Shown: piece by piece, positions 1 through 6,600 of the stretch
How positions within the stretch are numbered: the first letter of the stretch is position 1
Layout: each line of letters begins with the position of its first letter
Assembly (NCBI GenBank): GCA_024642645.1
Contig: JAHEAS010000153.1
Location: forward strand, 1-7,414
Direction: 5' to 3'
Source of the DNA: Saprospirales bacterium
GTDB lineage: Bacteria; Bacteroidota; Bacteroidia; Chitinophagales; Saprospiraceae
DNA: 7,414 bases
Notes under the pieces: model-generated
Database searches by the model: none
Seen by the model: only the letters and a program-made list of their open reading frames with translations
Told to the model about the DNA's origin: nothing
Position numbers and translations under genes: made by a program

Positions 1-432
1 CAACAACCCCACCGACAGCAGCACCAGCAACTGCGCCAAGCTGCCCACCATCGTCGCTATGACCGCTTTCCAACCCTGTCCCTCCTCCACAAACAGCACC
101 CGACCACCGTACTCCCCCACCCTGTTCGGGGTGAAAATGGCGATGGTAGTGCCCGCCAGCACCGCTTTGAAGGTCTGCCAGCGGTTCAGCTTGGAGAAAC
201 CGCCGATGAGTTGCCGCCATTTGAGTGATTCGAGGGCGATGTTAAGCGGAGCAAGCAACAGCACGGCCAGCATCCAGAGCAGGTTCGGATAGGTGAAATG
301 CTGAACCAGTGAGGCCCACAGCTCGTCCACTTGTTGCTTCGCAAACACCTGGCGATAGATGGCCCAGCCGAGCAGAGCGGCAATGAGCAGCTTGAGCGAA
401 AAATTGAGGGTCTTCTTTGAAATGGCTGGCAA
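1..432 (-). CDS. Flippase-like / lysylphosphatidylglycerol synthase TM-domain membrane protein (3'-truncated)
   Basis: An open frame on the minus strand runs off the left edge of the window, giving the first 144 residues. The family (LPG synthase transmembrane domain, formerly UPF0104) consists of multi-pass inner-membrane proteins of about 300-350 residues. Some are linked to lipid flipping or aminoacyl-lipid synthesis, but most are uncharacterised. Visible here: a hydrophobic first helix at about residues 9-30, a second at 50-66, the N-x3-E-x2-KW element at 64-72, and the family hallmark TPNRVGEYGGR at 101-111. A further hydrophobic stretch starts near 123. No in-frame ATG lies before the first helix, so the start is taken as TTG at 432; ATT at 423 is an alternative. 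The gene is divergent from ruvC. The family call is fairly secure; the substrate cannot be stated. Confidence 0.8.
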   Translation of the reverse strand, partial: MPAISKKTLNFSLKLLIAALLGWAIYRQVFAKQQVDELWASLVQHFTYPNLLWMLAVLLLAPLNIALESLKWRQLIGGFSKLNRWQTFKAVLAGTTIAIFTPNRVGEYGGRVLFVEEGQGWKAVIATMVGSLAQLLVLLSVGLL

Positions 433-543
433 GTGAAATATTGGGTATTTAAGTTGTTGGGTTAATGGGCTATTGGAATGGGTTCAATAACTCAATAACT
501 TAATAACCCAATTTCCGTCCGGCGAAGTTAGCTTTGCTCCGCA
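433..543. repeat. Divergent intergenic region with imperfect palindrome
   Basis: This spacer lies between the divergent membrane-protein gene and ruvC. It holds an imperfect inverted repeat: the arm at 440-461 pairs with the arm at 491-512 (about 18 of 22 positions) around a 29-base loop. Its wording (ATTGGGTATT, AATAACCCAAT) resembles the hairpin between the adhesin and porP genes at 3591-3656. It could be a two-way transcription signal or a copy of a dispersed intergenic repeat. There is no clear T-tract and no conserved -33 element. Confidence 0.5.
529..536 (+). promoter_or_regulatory. Possible Bacteroidota -7 box upstream of ruvC
   Basis: TAGCTTTG matches the Bacteroidota -7 consensus TAnnTTTG exactly. 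It ends seven bases before the ruvC ATG, so a transcript starting from it would have almost no leader. No TTG is seen at the expected -33 spacing, so the match may be chance. Confidence 0.25.
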
Positions 544-1104
544 ATGACAGCAACAAAAAAATACCGCCTACTTGGCATTGACCCCGGCACCAATGTGCTG
601 GGTTACGGCATCGTGGAGGTTGAAAACCGCCAGTTGAGCCTCGTGGCACTCGGCGTCATCACGATGCAACACCTTGACGAACAGCAACTTAAGTTGAAAA
701 AAATATTCGAAGAGGTGCAGGCGCTGGTGCGTCGGTACGAGCCGAGTGAAATTGCCATCGAAGCACCGTTTTATGCAAAAAACGTCCAGTCCATGCTAAA
801 ACTGGGACGAGCGCAGGGTGTGGCCATTGCGGCAGGCATCACCATGGGCGTTGAAATAACGGAGTACTCGCCAAAGAAAATCAAGCAATCCGTCACTGGC
901 AATGGCAACGCTTCCAAAGAACAGGTGGCAGCCATGCTGGACACAATTTTCAAGACCAAATTGGAGGAAAAATACCTAGATGCTACGGATGCGTTGGCCA
1001 CAGCGGTCTGCCATTTTTACCAATCAAAATCACTGCCGGGCGGCAGTAAGAAGGTAAAGGACTGGGCAGCGTACGTGAAGGAAAACCCACAGAAGAAGGT
1101 ATGA
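544..1104 (+). CDS. ruvC: Crossover junction endodeoxyribonuclease RuvC
   Basis: RuvC is the dimeric Holliday-junction resolvase. It makes paired Mg2+-dependent nicks across the four-way DNA junction and works with RuvAB in recombinational repair. The 186-residue product fits the family, though it is slightly longer than the E. coli protein. The RNase H-like core is complete: GIDPGT with the first catalytic Asp at 13, the IAIEAPFYAKN block with Glu73, the SPKKIKQSVTGNGNASKEQV segment (109-128) characteristic of RuvC, and LDATDALA with Asp146 and Asp149 as the last acidic pair. All four metal-binding acidic residues are therefore present. The lysine-rich tail (about 168-186) is not conserved. 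The ATG at 544 places the first beta strand directly after a short N-terminus. The gene stands alone on the plus strand, divergent from the membrane-protein gene and convergent with the HIT gene 27 bases downstream; ruvA and ruvB are not in the window. Confidence 0.96.
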   Translation: MTATKKYRLLGIDPGTNVLGYGIVEVENRQLSLVALGVITMQHLDEQQLKLKKIFEEVQALVRRYEPSEIAIEAPFYAKNVQSMLKLGRAQGVAIAAGITMGVEITEYSPKKIKQSVTGNGNASKEQVAAMLDTIFKTKLEEKYLDATDALATAVCHFYQSKSLPGGSKKVKDWAAYVKENPQKKV

Positions 1105-1131
1105 GAGATGGCAAGGCGTCAGTACCTGAAC

Positions 1132-1530
1132 TTATTCTACGTAATTCGAACTAACCATTTTGGCTATTTCAGCCATTTCTTCATTCGGCAAACTGAGTTT
1201 CGGAGCAGTCACGCTTATTTGGCTTTCCCGCTGAAAGGGGATGAGGTGTACGTGTGCATGTGGCACTTCGGTGCCAATGACCATCACTCCGACCCGCTTG
1301 CAAGCAATAGACTTGTCAAGTGCTTTGGCAACTTTTTTTGCAAAGAGCATCAGGCCAGCGAGGGTGCCACCGTCCAAATCAAAGAGGTAGTCCACCTCCT
1401 CTTTAGGTACGACGAGGGTGTGCCCTTTTGCCACCGGGTTGATATCGAGGAAGGCGACAAAATGCTCAGACTCTGCCACTTTGTGGCAAGGGATTTCTCC
1501 GTTGATGATGCGGGTAAAAATGGTGGGCAT
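1132..1530 (-). CDS. HIT family protein (HinT-like nucleotide hydrolase/transferase)
   Basis: This 132-residue protein has the full length expected of a bacterial HinT-like histidine-triad protein. These are small cytoplasmic homodimers that hydrolyse purine nucleoside phosphoramidates and related adenylated compounds. The N-terminal IFTRIINGEIPCHKV (4-18) and the DINPVAKGHTLVVPK segment (29-43) are typical. The triad appears as VPHAHVHLIPF, with His91, His93 and His95; the middle histidine is the expected nucleophile. The physiological substrate is unknown. It lies downstream of greA on the same strand with an 87-base gap. A greA-HIT pair is, from memory, a common arrangement in Bacteroidota. 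The hairpin in the gap could limit read-through from greA. The plus-strand open frame over the same bases has no recognisable protein features. Confidence 0.93.
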   Translation of the reverse strand: MPTIFTRIINGEIPCHKVAESEHFVAFLDINPVAKGHTLVVPKEEVDYLFDLDGGTLAGLMLFAKKVAKALDKSIACKRVGVMVIGTEVPHAHVHLIPFQRESQISVTAPKLSLPNEEMAEIAKMVSSNYVE

Positions 1531-1555
1531 GACTTTGAAGGAAAAAGATTAAAGT

Positions 1556-1599
1556 AAAAAGGCAAAAGTAGCAGCACCGCCGCTCACTTTTGCCTTTTT
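1556..1599. terminator. Symmetrical hairpin between greA and the HIT gene
   Basis: A perfect 14-base inverted repeat (1556-1569 with 1586-1599; AAAAAGGCAAAAGT pairs with ACTTTTGCCTTTTT) encloses a 16-base GC-rich loop. Each arm begins or ends in five A or T, so an RNA hairpin with a U-run forms on either strand. It begins 18 bases past the greA stop codon and ends 25 bases before the HIT start. It probably terminates or attenuates transcription leaving greA. Confidence 0.7.
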
Positions 1600-1617
1600 A
1601 TCTTGGGCTTTTTTGTA

Positions 1618-2088
1618 TCAAATGAAAATCTTCATGATTTTGAATTCTACCTGCCCTGCGGGAGTAGTAATAGTGGCGGTTTCACCGACTTTTTTACCCA
1701 AAAGGCCCTTTCCAATGGGAGAGCTGGCAGATATTTTTTTGTCCTTTAGGCTGGACTCTGACTCTGATACGAGCTTGTAGGTATCCTCTTTTTTGGTTTT
1801 TTTGTTGAGTATAGTTACGCTGGTGAGTAGGCGCACCTCGGATGTATCCATGTCGTCCGTGCTGAGGATTCGGGCGTTAGCCATCACCTTCTCCAGCTCG
1901 TTGATTTTCAACTCCAACATGCCTTGCGCATTTTTGGCAGCATCATATTCGGCATTTTCCGAAAGGTCACCTTTATCTCGGGCCTCGGCAATAGCTCGTG
2001 AAGCTTCTTGGCGTCCGGTGGTTTTCAGTTCTTCCAATTCACCTTTGAGCCTGTCATGGCCTTCCTGTGTGAGATATGTAACGTTCAT
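1618..2088 (-). CDS. greA: Transcription elongation factor GreA
   Basis: GreA binds the secondary channel of RNA polymerase and stimulates cleavage of backtracked RNA, freeing stalled complexes. The 156-residue length is standard. The N-terminal antiparallel coiled coil (about 1-75) has the signature EARDKGDLSENAEYDAAK at 35-52. Its tip residues Asp41 and Glu44 are those that complete the polymerase active site in the E. coli protein. The C-terminal FKBP-like domain contains the conserved SPIGKGLLGKKVGE block (122-135) and ends TPAGQVEFKIMKI. GreB lacks that exact pattern, so GreA is preferred. On the minus strand an AAGGA sequence (2096-2100) lies seven bases before the ATG, which supports this start although Shine-Dalgarno use is weak in this phylum. 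The leader contains several hairpins, described separately. The HIT gene follows on the same strand. Confidence 0.96.
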   Translation of the reverse strand: MNVTYLTQEGHDRLKGELEELKTTGRQEASRAIAEARDKGDLSENAEYDAAKNAQGMLELKINELEKVMANARILSTDDMDTSEVRLLTSVTILNKKTKKEDTYKLVSESESSLKDKKISASSPIGKGLLGKKVGETATITTPAGQVEFKIMKIFI

Positions 2089-2108
2089 AACAGTTTCCTT
2101 TTATTGGT

Positions 2109-2153
2109 AAAAAAAAAGCCCCCGATAGAAATAGTGACGAAAGCCGTGCTTTC
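2109..2153 (-). promoter_or_regulatory. Small hairpin and T9 tract in the greA leader
   Basis: On the minus strand GAAAGC and GCTTTC (2139-2153) form a 6-bp stem with a three-base loop. About 15 bases later comes GGGGGC followed by nine T (2123-2109), ending 20 bases before the greA ATG. The AAAGC of the first stem could pair instead with the GCTTT that opens the T-tract, so two exclusive foldings are conceivable. Function is unproven. Confidence 0.3.
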
Positions 2154-2294
2154 AAGAGTTGTCTCTGAAAAAGGCGCTATTTCATCAAAAATCGGGAAAA
2201 TAAATTGCGACAAGCCCAACGTGGTTAGCGTTTTAGTGGGCAGATTTCTTGGGTAGTTCCTTCAAAATTGTTGGTCGCTAGACATCAAACCTAA

Positions 2295-2340
2295 AAGGCA
2301 AGAACGTTTCCGACACACTTGCCGGAAACGTTCTTGCCTT
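2295..2340 (-). terminator. 18-bp perfect hairpin (terminator or greA leader element)
   Basis: A perfect inverted repeat (2295-2312 with 2323-2340) of 18 bp encloses a 10-base loop. Read on the minus strand the stem ends in CCTTTTAGG, giving only a short U-run, so intrinsic termination would be weak. It lies just downstream of a TACTTTTG box and about 200 bases upstream of greA. It may therefore be the 5' end of the greA leader, or a second terminator for the porP transcript. Confidence 0.5.
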
Positions 2341-2351
2341 CGTTCGATTCA

Positions 2352-2359
2352 CAAAAGTA
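2352..2359 (-). promoter_or_regulatory. Possible -7 box for greA
   Basis: On the minus strand TACTTTTG fits the TAnnTTTG -7 consensus of Bacteroidota. It lies about 264 bases upstream of the greA ATG, and RNA starting from it would begin just before the 18-bp hairpin. No TTG occurs at the usual -33 distance, so support is partial. Confidence 0.35.
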
Positions 2360-2410
2360 AGCAATGCCCTCTACTGAAAGTTAGTTTTCGTTCAATTTTT
2401 TCTTTTCACT

Positions 2411-2446
2411 AAAAAAGTAGCCCCACCTCGTCTTTACGAGGGGGGC
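2411..2446 (-). terminator. Rho-independent terminator candidate for the adhesin/porP unit
   Basis: Read on the minus strand, GCCCC-CCTCGT pairs with ACGAGG-GGGGC around an AAAG loop, an 11-bp GC-rich stem with a single bulged T. TAC and six T follow (T-run 2416-2411). This is the best intrinsic terminator in the window. It lies 185 bases beyond the porP stop and upstream of greA, so it should end the adhesin/porP transcript. Confidence 0.6.
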
Positions 2447-2532
2447 CATCCCAAAAACCAATTGTTAAAGGACATCTATAGTCTTGCAACGGATTTCAGA
2501 TGCAAAACCCGTTTTTTATCTTCTTTTTCAAA

Positions 2533-2548
2533 ACCCGTGTGTGCGGGT
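2533..2548 (-). terminator. Weak hairpin downstream of porP
   Basis: ACCCG and CGGGT form a 5-bp stem around a six-base loop. On the minus strand it is followed by TTTG and further A-rich sequence. It could be a weak early terminator about 85 bases after the porP stop, but the stem is short. Confidence 0.25.
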
Positions 2549-2571
2549 GGTTTCAAATTCGGTGTTCTCAA

Positions 2572-2607
2572 AGTGTGCCGGATTGCTGATTCTCAGCTTT
2601 GCACACT
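2572..2607. repeat. Nested inverted repeat in the porP 3' untranslated region
   Basis: An outer pair AGTGTGC/GCACACT (2572-2578 with 2601-2607) encloses a perfect inner hairpin GCTGA-TTC-TCAGC (2585-2597). It begins 23 bases after the porP stop codon. It lacks a T-run on the minus strand, so RNA 3'-end protection or a processing site is more likely than termination. Confidence 0.35.
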
Positions 2608-2630
2608 ATTTTCTATTTTGACTTTTCACT

Positions 2631-3563
2631 TCAATTGCTACGGTCATAACGCTTCTTGCCACGGTCGAAGCTGAACAAGATGGTCAATTCATGTGATCCG
2701 CTGTTGTACTTCTGGAACTTTTGGAACGTCAGGTCATAGCTATAGTACAGCTTGAAAACATCCACATTCGTGCCAAGCAGGATGCCTGTGGCGCCGCCTG
2801 TACCACCTCGAACGGATACGCCAGCGATAAGCTTGTCGTTGATGAACGAGCCAAGCATATTGAAGTCTATCTGAAGCGGCCTGTCCTTGATGTTGTACAC
2901 CAACACGGAAGGTTTCAACTTAAAATTGTAAGGCTCTACCTCGAACTCATGCCCGAAGGTGATGATGGAATACTTGAACAGTGAGCCTTCATTTTGGCCC
3001 GTTTCAATCTCTCCGATTTTGGCAACTACGAGATTCGGGAAAGTAATGCCAACGAAAGTGTTTTTCTTGAACGTCGCAAACGCACCAAGCGAGGCATCAA
3101 ATACCTTGTTGCCATCCACTGCATTTTCGATGATGTTATCATCCTCGTCGTAGAGTGGGCTGCTCAGCACTGAATTGGCTACTTTTTTGGTCAAAAACTC
3201 CGTTGAAAATCCAGCGGCAAACTTGACATTTTTGACCTCATACCGAAAGGCATAGTTCAACTGCAACCGAGTGTTGGTCATGTTGCCAAGGTTCTCGTTC
3301 ATCACCCCAAGGCCGATGCCCAATGTTTTGCCGATTGGGCCATTGTAGCCGATGTGATAGGAATTCGGATTGCCCTCAAATCCCGTCCACTGGCTGCGAA
3401 CACCCAAGTAAATCTGGTGGTTCTCATAAAAACCAGCCACGGCTGGAGATACAAGAATAGGATTGATGGTATAGTGAGAAAAAACAGAAGATTGCTCCTG
3501 CGACCAAGCAGTTTGAAGGGCAAAAGCAACAGTTATAAGTAAAATAAGCTTTTTCATGCTCAT
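2631..3563 (-). CDS. PorP/SprF family type IX secretion system membrane protein
   Basis: The 310-residue protein matches the PorP/SprF family of outer-membrane beta-barrel proteins in length and layout. The N-terminus is a signal peptide: Lys-Lys, a hydrophobic core at about 6-16, and likely cleavage after AWS (residue 21) before Gln. The family's N-terminal block follows, with FSHYTINPILVSPAVAGFY (28-46) and then RSQWTGFEGNPNSYHIGYNGP (56-76). The rest is alternating amphipathic strands. In Flavobacterium johnsoniae, SprF is needed for secretion of the adhesin SprB, and PorP-type proteins generally serve cargo with type B C-terminal domains. This gene follows such a cargo gene by 94 bases on the same strand, so it is probably the dedicated partner. 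ATG at 3563 and ATG at 3557 are both possible starts. No promoter box is seen in the gap, which suggests cotranscription. Confidence 0.92.
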   Translation of the reverse strand: MSMKKLILLITVAFALQTAWSQEQSSVFSHYTINPILVSPAVAGFYENHQIYLGVRSQWTGFEGNPNSYHIGYNGPIGKTLGIGLGVMNENLGNMTNTRLQLNYAFRYEVKNVKFAAGFSTEFLTKKVANSVLSSPLYDEDDNIIENAVDGNKVFDASLGAFATFKKNTFVGITFPNLVVAKIGEIETGQNEGSLFKYSIITFGHEFEVEPYNFKLKPSVLVYNIKDRPLQIDFNMLGSFINDKLIAGVSVRGGTGGATGILLGTNVDVFKLYYSYDLTFQKFQKYNSGSHELTILFSFDRGKKRYDRSN

Positions 3564-3590
3564 GGATTTAATCGGTGATTGGATGAAATT

Positions 3591-3656
3591 GGGTGTTGGG
3601 AATTAGGTATTGGGAATTCTTTGTAAACAATTCCCAATACCCAATTCCTAATACCT
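3591..3656 (-). repeat. Long imperfect hairpin between the adhesin and porP genes
   Basis: Arms at 3591-3618 and 3629-3656 pair at 24 of 28 positions around a 10-base loop. On the minus strand the structure starts one base after the adhesin TAG stop and ends 27 bases before the first porP ATG. Each arm contains a short tandem motif (TTGGGAATT occurs twice, 14 bases apart). There is no T-tract, so it is more likely an mRNA processing or stabilising element, or a copy of a dispersed repeat, than a classical terminator. Confidence 0.65.
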
Positions 3657-3657
3657 A

Positions 3658-6600
3658 CTATTTGCGCAGCACGGTTACACTACCTTTTTTGGTGACAAAG
3701 GCATTGGTACCCGGATCGAAATAGTTGAAGACATAAAAGTAAACGCCGTCCGGCACATCATCACCACCGATGGTGGTGCCACGCCAGAGGTTGTCGTCGT
3801 TGTAATCTTCGGTGCGGTAAACCAACTGTCCCCAACGATTGTAGATTTCGAGGGTGTTGTCGTTGAAGCGGCTGAGGCATTTGATGAGAAACTCTTCGTT
3901 TTTGCCATCACCTTCCGGAGTTATAATCGTCCGAACTTCACCGCACTCTGTATCATCATCTACCTTAACGGGTTTAGCCACTTGGCAACCATTCGCATCG
4001 GTTACCACTACGATATAAGTGCCAGGAAACAATTCCGTCAAAATGCTGTCTGTTGCAGTAGGAAAGTCTTTCCATGTAAACTCATAAGGTGGCGTTCCAC
4101 CAGTGACTTTAACGCCAGCAACGCCATTCGGTCCACCGCTGTCAGAGACGGAAAAGGCCATAGCCGAAAGTGTCACGATGTCCGGCACATCCACGTTTTC
4201 AATCATTGTGCAACCGTTGAAATCGGTAACTGTGACTGAATAGTTATTGCCTGGCGTAAGGTTATCAGCGGTTGGATCTTTGTCGCCATTGCTCCAAGAA
4301 AAAGTGTAGGCTGGAACTCCACCACTAACCGTAACCGTAGCTTGCCCAGAATCACCCGGGGTACAACCACTGGCCGAAGCATTTGCCTCAGCGGAGATTT
4401 GGGTAGGTCCATTTAATTGAAGTGTGGCCGACATGGTGCAGCCTTGCTGGTCTTCAATGGTTACGGTATAGTTTATTCCAGCAGACAAGCCGTTTACAGC
4501 TTGGGTAGTTTTGTTGTTGCTCCACATATAAGAATATGGGGCAAGACCATTCAATGGCACCGCAATGGCTGCACCACCATTTCCACCGAAGCAGCGAATA
4601 TCGTAACCGTTATAGTTAGTGGTCACATTAGCTGTTACGCTGAGGTTTGACAAGGCTTTCAGCTCGTGGTTCTGCGTGATGCTTATGCCGCTGCCGTTGT
4701 TATCGGTGATGGAAACGGTATAAACGCCCGGTAATACCGGTGTCAATGTTTGCTGGGTGCCCACTGTTATCCCCTGGGCATTTATCCACTTGTAAGTATA
4801 GTTCAAATTCGGATCAGCACAGCTCGGCGATAGCGTAGGTGTTGCCGTAATAGAACCCGTCTGTTGTGGGCAGTCTGGCTGAACATTGGTGAAGCTGGCA
4901 GTGAGCAGGCCCACACCGATGTCGTCAAAAACCTGAACACAGCCATTTGCATCTTGCATGGTAAGCTCATAGCAACCAGGTGCCACGTTGAAAAGGTCTT
5001 GGGAAGTTGCAGAATTGTTCCACTGGTAAGTGTATGGCAACTGACCGCCCATCGGCGTAATGTTCACGTGGCCACCGCCTTGTGCATTCGTGGTATGCGT
5101 TACTTCTACTGGTTGCGTCAGCGATAGGGTGGTTGTACCCACTGTCACTGTTCCAGTTTTTGACTGCTGGTCAACACCGTTGCCACTGTCTGTGATAGTA
5201 TAGGTGTAGCTCCCACCAGGCAAATTGGAGAACATGTAAGTATTCTGGCTGGTGAGAAACGATTGGCTCGTTGGCCCTGTGATTTGGTAATTGTACGGTG
5301 GTGTTCCGCCAAAAATCGTAATCGTAATCTTACCATTGCTTTGCGAAGCACAAGAATTGATAGGCATCAATTGTGGGTCACCAAGAACAGGTGCAACATA
5401 ATTCACTATATACGGCCCAGCGGTACCCGTGCAGCCGTTTCCATCCGTAATGGTGACAGCGTAGGTGTTTTCACAAAGGCCAAAAATCGGGTTGCCAATT
5501 TGCGTCGTTCCACTCCAAACATAGGTATAAGGAGCACCGGAACCGCCTTGTGGGCTTAGTGTGATGGAGGCGTTGCAAGCTGCGGAGTTGGTCGGCAATT
5601 GCAAATTGGCCAGTATCGCACTAGGTGGTTGTGTAGGTTGGGCAATGGTAAATGTTTGAACAAAAGTCTGTCCGATGGATGGGCTTGTCACTGTCACCGT
5701 GTAGGTGCCGGGACAAAGTCCAGAAGGATTGCGGATAGCTGGAACGGTGGAAGGTGTCCAAGCATAAGTGTATGGCGGCGTAGTAACCCCACCAATAACA
5801 TTGACTTCAATCGAACCATTACATACACCAGCACAAGCATTTTTAGCTTTGCTTGGATTGGCCGGGTCTTCACCCATTGGCGCATATACTGGTCCACACT
5901 TAGCTTTGGTACACATATTTGCGTCAGTCACCGTCACACAGTAGGTACCGGCGCCTAAGCCAGTTGGGTTGCAGCCTTGTATTTGTCCGTTGGGGCCTGA
6001 CCAAGCACAGGAGAATGGAGCCGTTCCACCCGTAATGGTCGTGGATATTGCACCGTTGTTTTGTCCCTGAGTTGGGTTCGTTGTTGCAAAAACTATTACG
6101 ATTGGCGATGGCTCAATGATGGTCACAGAGCTCGTTTTCACACAACCAAAATTGTCACGAGCCTGTGCACTGTAAGTGCCTGCGCCGAGGTTGTTGAACA
6201 CGTTGTTCGACTGCCAAGTGCTGAGCGGACCAGTAGTACCCAACCGGTATTCTTTCGTGTTGCCACCGCCCGTAGCGGTGATGGTAATCGTTCCGTTTGC
6301 ACCACCATTGCATAGAATATTGGTCGAAGCCACTGTCGCCGCAAACGCACTCGGAGGTGCTGAGATGATATACGTTGGTGAAACGATGGTACAAGCCTTG
6401 CAATCCGTGACGGTCACGGTGTAGTTGCCTGCGGCAAGGCCAGTGATGTCCTGCGTGGTAGCACCATTGCTCCATGCGTAGGTGTATCCTGTACAGCCAG
6501 TTCCAGAATTGGTACCGCCAGTGACAGTAATGTCCACGGCGCCATTTGTTTCACCGAAACATGCAATATCTTGGGAGGTAAAATTGAGGCTGAGAGCCGT

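Larger units (their letters stand above)
2089..2630. other. 542-base gene-free region between greA and porP
   Basis: No plausible gene was found here on either strand. Open frames that enter it are extensions of shadows of greA or porP without protein features. The region contains, read on the minus strand from porP towards greA: a nested hairpin after the porP stop, a short CCCG hairpin, a terminator-like hairpin with six T, a TACTTTTG box, an 18-bp perfect hairpin, a 6-bp hairpin at 2139-2153, and GGGGGC followed by nine T just before greA. It probably holds the 3' end of the adhesin/porP transcript and the promoter and leader of greA. A small RNA is possible but not shown. Confidence 0.6.

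Noticed and set aside
186..383. 65-residue minus-strand open frame
   Set aside because: It is a different frame of the membrane-protein gene; the real frame carries hydrophobic helices and the TPNRVGEYGGR motif.
1108..1557. 149-residue plus-strand open frame
   Set aside because: It lies opposite the HIT gene, whose histidine triad and full-length family match are decisive; the plus-strand product has no recognisable features.
2008..2256. Plus-strand open frame reaching into the greA upstream region
   Set aside because: Most of it is antisense to greA, and the remainder shows no domain, signal or start context.
2462..2674. 70-residue plus-strand open frame in the gap and porP 3' end
   Set aside because: Composition is unlike a protein, it overlaps the porP C-terminus, and the DNA is better explained by hairpins of a 3' untranslated region.
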